Below, one piece after another: positions 1 to 8,711 of a stretch of DNA of 20,330 nt; within the stretch, counting starts at the first letter, position 1; every line of letters begins with the position of its first letter. A program made the position numbers and the translations under genes. The stretch lies in assembly GCA_003133185.1 (NCBI GenBank), contig PKWF01000258.1, positions 8,402 to 28,731 on the forward strand, written 5' to 3'. The DNA comes from Vulcanimicrobiota bacterium (lineage in GTDB: Bacteria > Vulcanimicrobiota > Vulcanimicrobiia > Vulcanimicrobiales > Vulcanimicrobiaceae). Under the pieces are notes generated by a model, which saw only the letters and a program-made list of their open reading frames with translations, did no database searches and had not been told where the DNA came from.

Positions 1-1
1 C

Positions 2-1759
2 GGCAGCGACTTTTCGGTTGAGGCTCGAGTTTGCTCGCAAACCGGAGAGTACTATTGGTTTCTCGAGCGCGCCGTGGCCGTGCACGCGAAAGACGGTTCC
101 GTCGTTCGCTTCTTCGCGACGGCGACGGACATCAATGACCGAAAGCGCCTGGAAGAGTGCGAGAGATTTCTCTCGCACGTGAGCGAGGTTCTCGCCTCGA
201 CGCTCGATGGTCGAGAGGTGCTGCAAAAAATAACCGAGCTCTGCGTGCCGGAGTTTGCGGATTGGTGTCAGGTGCAATCGATCTCCTCTGAGGACGAACT
301 GGTTGTGGAAGCGGTCCGCCACAGCGATCCCGAGTTGAACAAACGTTTGGAGAACTTAGTCGGGCGCAGCGTTATTGTTCGGAACTCGTTCTTCGGGTCG
401 CCGCAGGTGCTGCGCCAGGCGCAGAGTCGAGCGCTCGATCACGACGCGACGCTGCGCGCCGTGCGCGAGAACGTTCCCGATCCGGAGGATCGAGCGATCT
501 ACGAAGAGGCTGGCCTAGGCACCGCGCTGATCGTGCCGATGGTCGCGCGCGGCCGCACTCGGGGCACGTTGCATCTCGTCAATGTCGATCCGGCCTCGTG
601 CCGCTCCGGCCTCACGGTCGAGGTTGCCGAAGAATTGGCACACCGGGCCGCGCTCGCCATCGACAACTCGCGCTTGTACGAGCAAGAGCAACGCATCGCC
701 TCCACCCTTCAGCGGGCCTTGCTGCCGGCTCATCTGCCTTCGCACCCGCGAATCGAGCTGAGTTTCGCATATCGCCCGGCCGAGCGCGAGTCGCGCGTCG
801 GCGGCGACTGGTACGACGCATTTGCGATATCCAATGGGGAAATGGCCATCTCCATCGGCGACGTCGGCGGACACGGGCTCGAGGCGTCGGTGGCAATGAA
901 CGCCGCGCGCCAAGCCCTGCGCCTCAGTGCGTTGGAAGGTCTATCGCCGGCGCGAACGCTGCGCCGCGCCAACACCGCGCTGATGCTCAATGACGAGCAT
1001 CCCTTGATCACGGCAATCCACGGGATCCTCGATATCGAGCGCTCGACCTTTCGTTACTCCTGCGCGGGCCATCCGCCACCGGCAGTCGCTCCGCTCTCCG
1101 GCGTCGCGCGTTACATTGAGGGTGGCGGCATTCCGATGGGCGTCGAGCTGGATGCAACGTTCCCGACACGCGAAGTCAAACTCGAGCCATACGCGACGCT
1201 GCTGCTCTATACCGATGGCTTGCTCGAGTTCGACCGTAACATCGAACGGGAATCCGCCCGGCTTCTCGAGGCGCTGAGCGAGCGGGTCCATGACACCAGC
1301 TCGGACGGCGCGGGTAGATTGCTGCGCCACGTACTCAATAACCGCCAACTCGACGACATCGCCGTGCTCTCCGCGACGATTCTCCCCGCGCGGCCCGAAA
1401 CCGTCGAGCTCAAACTGCCGGCAGCTCCGTCGTCGGCGACGATCGCGCGGCGCTTCGTTTCACGGTACGCGCGCGTCGCACAGTTGGGGCCCGAGCGTAC
1501 CTTCGATCTCGTCCTGGCGGTCGGCGAAGCGGTCGCCAACGCCGTCGAACACGCCTATCTTGGTGCGTCTGGCGACTTCGTTCTTCGTCTCTCCACGAAC
1601 GATGGCAAGATTCTCGGAGAAGTGCAAGACCTCGGCACGTGGCGCGAGGGACGGCCGTCGCCCGAGCGCGGCCGCGGCCTGGCGATCTTACGCGCGACCA
1701 CGCGGCGCCTCGAGCTCAACCGGTCCAGCCACGGAACGATCGTCGCCTTCGCCGTGTAA
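2..1759 (+). CDS. PAS-GAF-SpoIIE phosphatase-HATPase signalling protein, 5' end outside window
   Basis: The reading frame is open from base 2, so the gene starts before the window; the GTG at 74 is internal. The first ~45 residues are the end of a PAS/PAC domain (YYWFLERAV ... FFATATDINDRKRLEE). A GAF domain follows (about nt 165-660). A PP2C/SpoIIE phosphatase comes next, with metal-binding motifs GGDWYD (nt 800-817), GDVGGHG (about nt 857-877) and YTDGLLEF (about nt 1208-1231). A C-terminal RsbW-type HATPase carries an N box (AVGEAVANAVEHAY, about nt 1518) and a G2-like GRGLAIL (about nt 1672). Known of the family: RsbU/RsbP-like phosphatases dephosphorylate anti-sigma-antagonists and RsbW-like kinases phosphorylate them; here both are in one soluble chain. 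The target is not visible. The last 72 nt overlap the convergent helicase gene. Confidence 0.93.
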   Translation, partial: GSDFSVEARVCSQTGEYYWFLERAVAVHAKDGSVVRFFATATDINDRKRLEECERFLSHVSEVLASTLDGREVLQKITELCVPEFADWCQVQSISSEDELVVEAVRHSDPELNKRLENLVGRSVIVRNSFFGSPQVLRQAQSRALDHDATLRAVRENVPDPEDRAIYEEAGLGTALIVPMVARGRTRGTLHLVNVDPASCRSGLTVEVAEELAHRAALAIDNSRLYEQEQRIASTLQRALLPAHLPSHPRIELSFAYRPAERESRVGGDWYDAFAISNGEMAISIGDVGGHGLEASVAMNAARQALRLSALEGLSPARTLRRANTALMLNDEHPLITAIHGILDIERSTFRYSCAGHPPPAVAPLSGVARYIEGGGIPMGVELDATFPTREVKLEPYATLLLYTDGLLEFDRNIERESARLLEALSERVHDTSSDGAGRLLRHVLNNRQLDDIAVLSATILPARPETVELKLPAAPSSATIARRFVSRYARVAQLGPERTFDLVLAVGEAVANAVEHAYLGASGDFVLRLSTNDGKILGEVQDLGTWREGRPSPERGRGLAILRATTRRLELNRSSHGTIVAFAV

Positions 1760-4700
1760 GAGCCCTAACCCGCACTTCGCGCGCTCGGCGAACGCACAGA
1801 GAAGATTGGCCAGCGCCATCTCTTCGGCCGAGCGGCACGATATGTCGAGCAATCGCGGGCTGCAAACCAGCACGCTGACGGCGCGCGCCCGCGAGATTGC
1901 CACGTTGAAACGATTGCGCTCGAAGAGGAACTCCATGTTGCGCGGCATGTCGTCGCCGCTCGAGGTTGCCATAGAATAGAAGACGACGGCGGCCTCTTGG
2001 CCCTGAAACTTGTCGACCGTTCCGACCTCAATGCCGGCGCCCGCTTCAATATCGAAGCCGGCAGCGCGAAGTTTGCGCTGGATTAACCGGCGCTGCGCGT
2101 TATACGGCGTGACGACGATGATATCGCGATCGGTCAACGGCCGCGCAACGCCGGCTTGCGCGGGTGGCTTTGAATCGGACAACGTGCCTCGCTCGCGCAA
2201 ACGCGCGACGTGCGCGACGATTTCGTCGGCCTCTTCCTCGGAGCTCGAGCTGTTGCCGGTATGCTCTACTTCAACGTAGTACAGGCCCGCACGTTCTTGC
2301 CCCCCGACGATAATGCGATGCTCTCGCGTCGAATCCGCCGGGCGAAGCCGCTGCTCATACATCGTCTCGGAGATGAAGGCGCAGATGTCGGGCTGCATGC
2401 GATACGAAACGTCCAGAAAGATGCCGCGATGCGGCGCAACGGTCCGTTCACTGCCCAGCAGATGCTCCAGAACCGAATCGCCGCCGTGAAGCGGCTGTTG
2501 CCCCTGCCCCACCTGCGCGAGCTGCGACGGGTCGCCCAGAAGCACGACGTTCCTGGCGCATGCGGAAAGGGCGAGTGCGTCGGCGAGCGCCACCTGTCCG
2601 GCCTCGTCGATGAAGAGGTAATCGAACTTTTTTGCGAGCTCCTCGCGTGCGAAGAGCCATCCCGTACCGCCGGCGAGCAGGTAGTCGTCGCCATAGAATT
2701 CTTCGTTTGAGTCGTACGACTCGATAAACCGCGAGTCGCGGTATTCTGACTCTAGGTTTTTCTTCGTGTGCTTGTAGCGACCGCGGAAGCTGCCGCCGCG
2801 CGCAGCGATGCATTCCTCGACTTTGCGCAATAAGTTGTGAATCGCCCTGTGACTGTTGCTGGTGATTGCAACACGCTGACCGCGTTCGAGAAGATCGCAG
2901 ATTGCTTGAGATCCGTAGGTGCTCTTCCCGCTCCCAGGCGGCCCTTGAACGAAGAGGTAGCTGTTGTCGAGCGCCGCCACCGCCCCGGAGACGTATTCGG
3001 TGTTAACGGTTGGGGGTTGCAAGGTGCGGTCGCCGCGAACTCGCGGGTCGCGGTTCGCTAGCAAGTCGTACGTTGCCGGGTATTCCTTGAAAAGGTTTTC
3101 GTCCAAGAACGATCGTGCGATTCGCGCCAACGCGTCGCGCTGGACATTCGCGGACAGCGGGGGGCGCGGTATCAACTCGGTAATGGCGCGCGCGTCCTCG
3201 ATGGAGGCGGTCGTTTTAAGCCCGAGCAATCTCGTCTCATCGTTGAGCGACACGACCGTTCCGGCCGACTTTCGGACTCGGGGATTGTGGACGTCGTCAC
3301 CCGCTGCCAACTTGTGGTGCTGCTCTGGAAACGCGTACGTGTAGATGTTACTTTGCTTAGTCTCCTGCGGCGGAATGTCTTCGCGCAGGGTAAGGCCGCC
3401 GATGGACTCCCTATCGAACTCTCGCAGCCCGTCAAGGTTTTCGCATCGGTCGAAAAATATCCACCATTCCGGCTTCTCTTCGCGACGGTGATAAGCCAAA
3501 AGCGTCGCCATGAGGTACCGCATCCTTCCCTGCGGGCTCATCGAGCGATACTCGTCTTCCGACTGCGGTGCCGGAACGCTGCCCAGCAATCTTCGCTCGA
3601 GATCGCTGCGCCTAGCCTCTTCGCGCTCTTCCTTTTGACGCGTTATGCATTTCTTGCAGGCCGCAGTAAACTCGGCGTGGCACGGCTCGTCCGGAGCTTT
3701 CGGGGGGCGCAGCGGCAGATCGATGCCGTACTTCTCGATCGCTTCGGGGCGGTGCTCTAGCAGCCAGTCGCGGAGCCGATGTGTCGAACGGCAGTCGTCC
3801 TGATTGTATCTCTCGATGTCGTTCAGAATGCGCTGGTCTCGTCCAAGCAGCCAAAGCTCAAACATCACGATGGATTCGTCGCCCTTGCGGACGTCGGTCT
3901 CACGCTCGAGGTTGTAGAGGCGCTCGACCTTCTTGAGGCCGTAGCCATCCTCGGAGATGGCGAGAGCTTGGCGGACGACCGCGAAGAGGTCCACGAGCAC
4001 TTCCCCGCGCAGTAGCACGTCGATTTCCTCTTCGCGCGTGCAATGTGCTTGTGCAAGCCGCCGGAGTGCGGCCTTCTCATAGTTTGCATAATGATAGACG
4101 TGCAATGCCGGGTAGCGCTTGCGCCGCTCCATTACGAAATCGACGAACTCCTCGAGCGCGTGCTTCTCTGCGGCGCGATCGAGCCCCCAAAAGGCACGAA
4201 ACGGCGGGTTGTCGTCGGGCATCCAGCAGCCCAAGAGATACTCGAGGCTGCGGTCGGGCTCGTAAAGCGGGTCGCCCTCTATATCAAAGAAGACGTCCCC
4301 CGGAGAGGGCTGGGGAAGCAACGCGAAGCCGAGCGGCGGTTCGTGCGTGAGCAGCTCGTAGATCGTCCCGAGGCTGTCGCGTCCCTGGACTTGCAGCGAT
4401 GCTTGACGCCGGAGCTTGATGAAAGTCTCGGGATTCACTCCGTCAGGCCGCTGCCCGTCGGTGGCGTCTGCCAGGTGCGTGACGCGCTCGATGCCGGCGG
4501 TTTCGAACTTGGCGATCTGATCGCGCCGCATCCCGGCGACTAAGCTCAAGTGATCGTCATTCGCGCGTCGTTTCGCACATGCATCATCCCATGGGCAGAT
4601 GTCGCAGTGGCTGCATCTAAACGGGTAGATCGCAGCGTCGTTCACTTGATCGAAAGTCGAATTGTTAGCAAAGTCCAAGAACGCTCTTTTTAGATGGCGG

Positions 4701-5275
4701 TAGTACGCCATGTAATCGTTCATGCGGAAGCGCTGCTCTTCGCCGTTGCCGAAAACGACGTGCCCGAACTCCGGGAGCCGCCCCTGGAGGCGCTCTAAAT
4801 GTTCGCTGTAGTTGCAGAGCTGCACCAAATAATATGCCTTGGGAGCCAGCGCGAGCTTCGTGTCGACGACCTCGTAACCGTAGTCTCCCAAGCTGGACGG
4901 CGCCTCGACGCGCCGCAGGAAATCTGCGTGCCCGATGAACTCGCCGTCGAAGAACGTCGCTTGGTAAATGACGCGTACTCCGCGCTGCATCGCCTCGAGC
5001 GTCCGTACCTCGGCTTGACGATACTGCTCAACACCCGGCTGTGCGCGATCGAACTGCACGACCTCACCGGGGTAGCGCTCGATTAGGGCGTCGAGGTGCC
5101 GTTGCTCGTGCTCTTCTCCCTTACGACGGATCAGCTCGGCGCGTTCGTCTTGCGAGTCGGGGCGAAGGAGTCTCTTTCGCGCCACCAACGCTTCGAGCTC
5201 GGTGAGCCGTTTACACTCGAGGTAGTCGTTGAGATCGCTGGCGGAGTAAACGAAGCATCCGTCGAGACGTTGCAT
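1688..5275 (-). CDS. TM0106-family RecB-like nuclease fused to DEDD exonuclease and SF1 helicase
   Basis: Predicted 1195-residue DNA/RNA-processing enzyme. In order: a RecB-like nuclease (about 1-240) with D138-x-K140 and QLCNY (152-156); four cysteines C-x2-C-x2-C-x5-C (221, 224, 227, 233) that may hold an Fe-S cluster; a DEDD/RNase-H-like exonuclease with FDIEGDP (D331, E333) and YNQDDC (D493, D494); and a UPF1/DNA2-type SF1 helicase with Walker A GPPGSGKS (778-785), Walker B DEAGQ (890-894), GDPSQLAQ (914-921), VGTVDKFQGQE and RFNVAISRAR. The frame extends back to 5365, but MQRLDG at 5275 is the usual family N terminus, and the longer start would overlap the divergent MFS gene. No strong Shine-Dalgarno is seen. 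The last ~23 residues lie antisense to the signalling gene and look like run-on sequence. The architecture is known; its biological role is not established. All core motifs look intact. Confidence 0.9.
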   Translation of the reverse strand: MQRLDGCFVYSASDLNDYLECKRLTELEALVARKRLLRPDSQDERAELIRRKGEEHEQRHLDALIERYPGEVVQFDRAQPGVEQYRQAEVRTLEAMQRGVRVIYQATFFDGEFIGHADFLRRVEAPSSLGDYGYEVVDTKLALAPKAYYLVQLCNYSEHLERLQGRLPEFGHVVFGNGEEQRFRMNDYMAYYRHLKRAFLDFANNSTFDQVNDAAIYPFRCSHCDICPWDDACAKRRANDDHLSLVAGMRRDQIAKFETAGIERVTHLADATDGQRPDGVNPETFIKLRRQASLQVQGRDSLGTIYELLTHEPPLGFALLPQPSPGDVFFDIEGDPLYEPDRSLEYLLGCWMPDDNPPFRAFWGLDRAAEKHALEEFVDFVMERRKRYPALHVYHYANYEKAALRRLAQAHCTREEEIDVLLRGEVLVDLFAVVRQALAISEDGYGLKKVERLYNLERETDVRKGDESIVMFELWLLGRDQRILNDIERYNQDDCRSTHRLRDWLLEHRPEAIEKYGIDLPLRPPKAPDEPCHAEFTAACKKCITRQKEEREEARRSDLERRLLGSVPAPQSEDEYRSMSPQGRMRYLMATLLAYHRREEKPEWWIFFDRCENLDGLREFDRESIGGLTLREDIPPQETKQSNIYTYAFPEQHHKLAAGDDVHNPRVRKSAGTVVSLNDETRLLGLKTTASIEDARAITELIPRPPLSANVQRDALARIARSFLDENLFKEYPATYDLLANRDPRVRGDRTLQPPTVNTEYVSGAVAALDNSYLFVQGPPGSGKSTYGSQAICDLLERGQRVAITSNSHRAIHNLLRKVEECIAARGGSFRGRYKHTKKNLESEYRDSRFIESYDSNEEFYGDDYLLAGGTGWLFAREELAKKFDYLFIDEAGQVALADALALSACARNVVLLGDPSQLAQVGQGQQPLHGGDSVLEHLLGSERTVAPHRGIFLDVSYRMQPDICAFISETMYEQRLRPADSTREHRIIVGGQERAGLYYVEVEHTGNSSSSEEEADEIVAHVARLRERGTLSDSKPPAQAGVARPLTDRDIIVVTPYNAQRRLIQRKLRAAGFDIEAGAGIEVGTVDKFQGQEAAVVFYSMATSSGDDMPRNMEFLFERNRFNVAISRARAVSVLVCSPRLLDISCRSAEEMALANLLCAFAERAKCGLGLLHGEGDDRSVAGPVELEAPRGRA

Positions 5276-5343
5276 ATTGGCGGAGCCGTATTCGAATTTT
5301 GCAAGGATGAGGCCTTCGATGTGAACGAACGAATCGCACACGC

Positions 5344-6525
5344 ATGGAACGCAGCCCGACGTCAAAAATAGCCCTGCGCTTCGTCATCGTCATGGGAGTG
5401 GTCAATCTCTTCGCGGATATGACCTATGAAGGCGCGCGCGGCGTGGCGGGCGCCTTCCTCGGCCATCTCGGCGCAAATGGTGCGGCGGTGGGCGTCATCG
5501 CGGGCGGTGGCGAGCTGGCCGGCTACCTCATTCGTTCTGTGAGCGGAGCGATTGCCGATCGTACCGGACGATATTGGATCAACGCGTGGGTCGGCTACGC
5601 CATCAACATGCTCTGCGTTCCCGCGCTTGCTCTCGCCGGAAGCTGGCCGGCCGCAGCGGGTCTTCTGATTGGCGAACGCGTCGGGCGCGGCATTCGAAAA
5701 CCGGTCATCGCGGCGGTGCTCTCGGAAGCGGGTCGCCATGTGGGAGGCGGTCGCGCTTTTGGCATCAACGAGGCTCTCGATCAAATCGGCGCGACCGCCG
5801 GCCCGCTCATCGTCGCCTTTGCCGTGGCGCGCGGAGGCTACGCCTCGGGGTTCGGCATTCTCATCGTGCCGGCGTTGGCGACCTTGGCGATTCTCGGGTT
5901 TGCCGCGTCGGCGGGACGAACCGTCGTTCCGCGTGCCGATGAAGGCGAAGCGTCGATAGTGCGCGATTGGCCCGCGCTCCGGCGGTATGCGATCGGCGGA
6001 GCGCTCTTCGCGGCCGGTTACGTGGATTTTGCTTTGATCGCCTTTCACTTTCAACGCGACCACGTGATGAGCGTGCCCGCGATATCGGTTTCGTTTGCCG
6101 TCGCGATGGCGGTTGGAGCGCTCGCTGCCCCGATGCTGGGTCGCCTCTTCGATCGTGTGGGTAAGCCCGTTATCGGGCTCGCGTTGGCGATCACGGCGCT
6201 GGCGACGCCGCTCGCGTTTCTCGGGCATGGGGGGCTCGCTGAGTCGGGGGCGGCGCTCTGGGGCGTCGGAATCGCGGTTCAAGATGCGCTCTTGCTCGCG
6301 CTCGTATCGACGGCGATCGCGCGCAAAAAAGCGACCGCCTTCGGGCTCTACGATCTCGCCTTCGGCGTCGCGTGGTTCGCAGGAAGCGTTGTCAGCGGCG
6401 TGCTGCTCGACCGATCGATCTTGACTCTAGTGCTTTTTTCGACGCTCCTACAGCTTTGCGCGATTCCGTTTTTTGCCGGTGGGAATAAGGGCAACCATGC
6501 CAGGATGGCGACCGAGGGGCGGTGA
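5344..6525 (+). CDS. MFS transporter
   Basis: Predicted inner-membrane transporter of 393 residues with about 12 hydrophobic segments. Motif A is visible in the first half (GAIADRTGR, residues 68-76) and as a diverged copy in the second half (GRLFDRVGK, 265-273), as expected for two six-helix repeats. GERVGRGIRKPVIAAVLSEA after the fourth helix region resembles the GRGIR-P motif of drug/sugar-type MFS proteins. The substrate cannot be read from sequence. ATG at 5344 has no clear Shine-Dalgarno; an internal ATG at residue 17 would cut into the first helix, so 5344 is preferred. It is divergent from the helicase gene (68 bp between starts) and is followed after 13 bp by the phosphoesterase gene, so it probably heads that operon. 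Confidence 0.85.
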   Translation: MERSPTSKIALRFVIVMGVVNLFADMTYEGARGVAGAFLGHLGANGAAVGVIAGGGELAGYLIRSVSGAIADRTGRYWINAWVGYAINMLCVPALALAGSWPAAAGLLIGERVGRGIRKPVIAAVLSEAGRHVGGGRAFGINEALDQIGATAGPLIVAFAVARGGYASGFGILIVPALATLAILGFAASAGRTVVPRADEGEASIVRDWPALRRYAIGGALFAAGYVDFALIAFHFQRDHVMSVPAISVSFAVAMAVGALAAPMLGRLFDRVGKPVIGLALAITALATPLAFLGHGGLAESGAALWGVGIAVQDALLLALVSTAIARKKATAFGLYDLAFGVAWFAGSVVSGVLLDRSILTLVLFSTLLQLCAIPFFAGGNKGNHARMATEGR

Positions 6526-6538
6526 AAGATTTTCGCCG

Positions 6539-7885
6539 ATGAGCTTTCGGCGACTCGCCGTGGCAATGTCGGCGCTCGTATCGATCGTTTCCTTGCCGGG
6601 ATGCACGAGCAGCACGACCGCCGGCGCGCCGCCCCCTCCGGTGCCGTTAGGCAAGTACCTTAAACACGTTGTCATCATCATCCAAGAGAATCGCAGCTTT
6701 GACAATATGTTCAGTGGTTTCCCCGGCGCCGAGGCGCCCCAATTCGGCTACGAGGGCATGAAAAAGATTGCCCTTCATGCCACCCCGCTCGAAGATCCCG
6801 GAAATATCGAGAACAACTGGCGCGACTCGATCAGCGGCTGGAATAACGGCAAAATGAACGGGTTTGCCTACGAACATTTCTACGGCGGCCCGCGCGACTA
6901 CGCGTATGCCTACGTGCCGCGCGCCGAATCGGCGCCGTACTGGACGATGGCGCACCAATTCGTACTCGCGGATCACATGTTTCCGACGGAGTTCGGTCCG
7001 AGCTTTACGGCACACTTGAGCCTGATCGCCGGAAATACGGACATCAAACAAGGGCCGATTGCCGAAGTCGACGCCCCCAATCACATAATCTGGGGGTGCG
7101 ATGCACCACCGGGTACGCGATCGTTTACGCTCAACGTCCATCGCATCGAACGGTTTAACGGACCGTTCCCGTGTTTTACGCGCTTCCCGACGCTTGCCGA
7201 CGTGCTCGACGCCGGCGGCGTTTCGTGGAAGTATTACGCGTCGCCGCTGAGCCACATCGGCGGGAAGGTGTGGTCGGAGTTTAGTTCGATTCGAGCGGTC
7301 CGCTATGGGCCGGACTGGAAGAACGTCATCTCGCCACAGACACGAATTCTCGACGACGTTCCCGCCGGCACCCTCGCCAACGTGTCGTGGATAACGCCGG
7401 ACTGGAAGGATTCGGATCACACGGGCAGCGGTTATGACGATGGCCCGTCGTGGGTCGCTTCGATCGTCAACGCCATCGGAGAAAGCTCGTATTGGGACTC
7501 GACGGCGATCGTAGTGCTCTGGGACGATTGGGGCGGCTGGTACGATAACGTGCCGCCGCCTCAACTCGATTTTCGGGGCTTGGGCATTCGCGTCGGGTGC
7601 ATCATCGTCTCTCCCTACGCGCGGATCGCGCCCGGCGCGACGGCGGGCTACGTTTCGCATACGCAGTACGAGTACGGCAGCATTCTAAAGTTCGTCGAAC
7701 AGGTTTTCAACCTGCCGCCGATCGGACCGTCGTCGGCGGGCTTTACCGACACACGCGCGATCAGCATCCTGGACAGCTTCGATTTCACGCAAGCGCCGCG
7801 CGCGTTTACCGCTATTCCGTCACGCTATCCGGAATCGCACTTCCGCTTCGAGCGGCCATCCTTCATCCCACCGGACAGCGACTGA
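6539..7885 (+). CDS. Phosphoesterase (phospholipase C / acid phosphatase family) lipoprotein
   Basis: Predicted exported, lipid-anchored hydrolase of 448 residues, PF04185-like (phospholipase C / AcpA acid phosphatase). The start at 6539 gives a short basic n-region, a hydrophobic stretch and lipobox LPGC with C22. Alternative starts in frame are TTG 6473 and ATG 6497, the latter with AAGG six bases upstream. Family motifs: HVVIIIQENRSFDNMF (ENRSFD at 50-55), EFGPSFTAHLSLIAG, WITPDWKDSDHTGSGYDDG, and VVLWDDWGGWYDNV (DDWGGWYD at 329-336) with metal-binding acidic residues. Family members cleave phosphomonoesters or phospholipid head groups outside the cytoplasm; which applies here is unknown. 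It lies 13 bp after the MFS gene, and its stop overlaps the next start (TGATG). Confidence 0.87.
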   Translation: MSFRRLAVAMSALVSIVSLPGCTSSTTAGAPPPPVPLGKYLKHVVIIIQENRSFDNMFSGFPGAEAPQFGYEGMKKIALHATPLEDPGNIENNWRDSISGWNNGKMNGFAYEHFYGGPRDYAYAYVPRAESAPYWTMAHQFVLADHMFPTEFGPSFTAHLSLIAGNTDIKQGPIAEVDAPNHIIWGCDAPPGTRSFTLNVHRIERFNGPFPCFTRFPTLADVLDAGGVSWKYYASPLSHIGGKVWSEFSSIRAVRYGPDWKNVISPQTRILDDVPAGTLANVSWITPDWKDSDHTGSGYDDGPSWVASIVNAIGESSYWDSTAIVVLWDDWGGWYDNVPPPQLDFRGLGIRVGCIIVSPYARIAPGATAGYVSHTQYEYGSILKFVEQVFNLPPIGPSSAGFTDTRAISILDSFDFTQAPRAFTAIPSRYPESHFRFERPSFIPPDSD

Positions 7886-8259
7886 TGCACGCCTGGATGT
7901 TTGCCTCCGAAGACGCGCGTACGGCGGTCGACGCGCGTACTGCGTTCGTCGAGTTTCTGCGCAGCATCGGAACCGGCGACGAACTCGTCTACAAGGCTGA
8001 GCTCGTCTTTGGCGAGCTGCTTGGCAACGTCGTTCGCCACGCTCCGGGCCCGGTGGAGATCTCGTTCGACTTGGGTTCCGGCGCCGCAATCCTTCACGTC
8101 ATCGATTCCGGCCCCGAGTTTCCCGTTACCCAGCCGCATCTCCCCGACGACGTGCTTAGCGAGCTCGGACGGGGCCTTTTCATCGTGCAACAACTCGCAA
8201 CCGAGGTGCGCGTCGAACGCATTCCCGACCGCGGAAACCACACGATCGTAACGCTCTAG
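7885..8259 (+). CDS. RsbW-like anti-sigma ATP-binding protein
   Basis: Small cytoplasmic GHKL ATPase of 124 residues that is almost only a HATPase_c_2 domain. The N box is ELVFGELLGNVVRHA (about residues 37-51), the G1 box is VIDSGPEF and the G2 box is GRGLFIVQQL. Known of the family: RsbW/SpoIIAB-type proteins bind a sigma factor or other partner and phosphorylate an STAS antagonist. No STAS protein or sigma factor gene is adjacent, so the partner is unknown. The frame continues upstream to 7597, but the start at 7885 is fixed by the domain boundary and the TGATG overlap with the phosphoesterase stop, which predicts translational coupling. Near the N terminus the motif DARTA is repeated six residues apart, encoded by an 11-base direct repeat. 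Confidence 0.85.
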   Translation: MHAWMFASEDARTAVDARTAFVEFLRSIGTGDELVYKAELVFGELLGNVVRHAPGPVEISFDLGSGAAILHVIDSGPEFPVTQPHLPDDVLSELGRGLFIVQQLATEVRVERIPDRGNHTIVTL

Positions 8260-8317
8260 CCGTCGAAGGCCGTTTCGTCGACATCGAAACAAATGTCGGC
8301 TGATTCCGTAAGACGAG

Positions 8318-8711
8318 GTGGATCTGAACGCGTTCCTTCTGCTAGCTGTGCTGCAGACAGCGGCGGCCGGCACGACGGCACAGCCCTCGGCGCCGCCTTA
8401 GGTCGAGACGACTCTCGGTATTGTTTCGTTCGACTTGACAGGCCCAGTTTTCCAGGACTATGGTTAGCTGAAGATCGTCGAACAATTTGCCGACCGAAGT
8501 AGGAGAGCGTGCGAGTGATGAATAGCTACCGTCGTCAGGAATCAAAAAATCGTACGTGATCGTCACTAATAAGCACGCGAAATCTACGTGCACGACTGGG
8601 ATCATCTCGTCTGCAACGGTCGAGGGTATCACGCAACTCTCGAGCTTCATCGAATCGAAGCATCCCCTCCCGCCTTTTACGATCAAGATCCTCAACACGC
8701 CACAGCCGTGA
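8318..8711 (+). pseudogene. Possible decayed ORF upstream of the DsbA-like gene
   Basis: This covers most of the 451-bp stretch (8260-8710) without an intact gene. From GTG 8318 one frame reads a signal-peptide-like start (LNAFLLLAVLQTAAAG), then protein-like text broken by TAG at 8399 and TAG at 8465 (TTLGIVSFDLTGPVFQDYG between them). A second frame, open from 8526, reads IISSATVEGITQLSSFIESK and ends with TGA at 8709-8711, which overlaps the ATG of the DsbA-like gene. An interrupted, frame-shifted former gene would explain this. No family is recognised and chance open frames are possible. Apart from this I see no feature in 8260-8710. Confidence 0.3.

Noticed and set aside
5276..5365. Longer N terminus of the helicase-nuclease
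   Set aside because: The added 30 residues precede the family N terminus MQRLDG and would overlap the MFS start.
5362..6282. Long minus-strand open frame (306 codons) opposite the MFS gene
   Set aside because: Composition is Arg/Asp/His-rich shadow sequence without domains, while the plus strand encodes a clear membrane transporter.
6647..7660. Minus-strand open frame of 337 codons opposite the phosphoesterase
   Set aside because: It mirrors a gene with clear catalytic motifs and itself has no recognisable domain.
7597..7884. Longer N terminus of the RsbW-like protein
   Set aside because: It would lie entirely over the phosphoesterase end in another frame, and the domain begins at 7885.
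8342..8698. Minus-strand 118-codon frame in the gap before the DsbA-like gene
   Set aside because: It starts with TTG without a ribosome-binding site and ends in an Arg-rich stretch; plus-strand segments look more protein-like.
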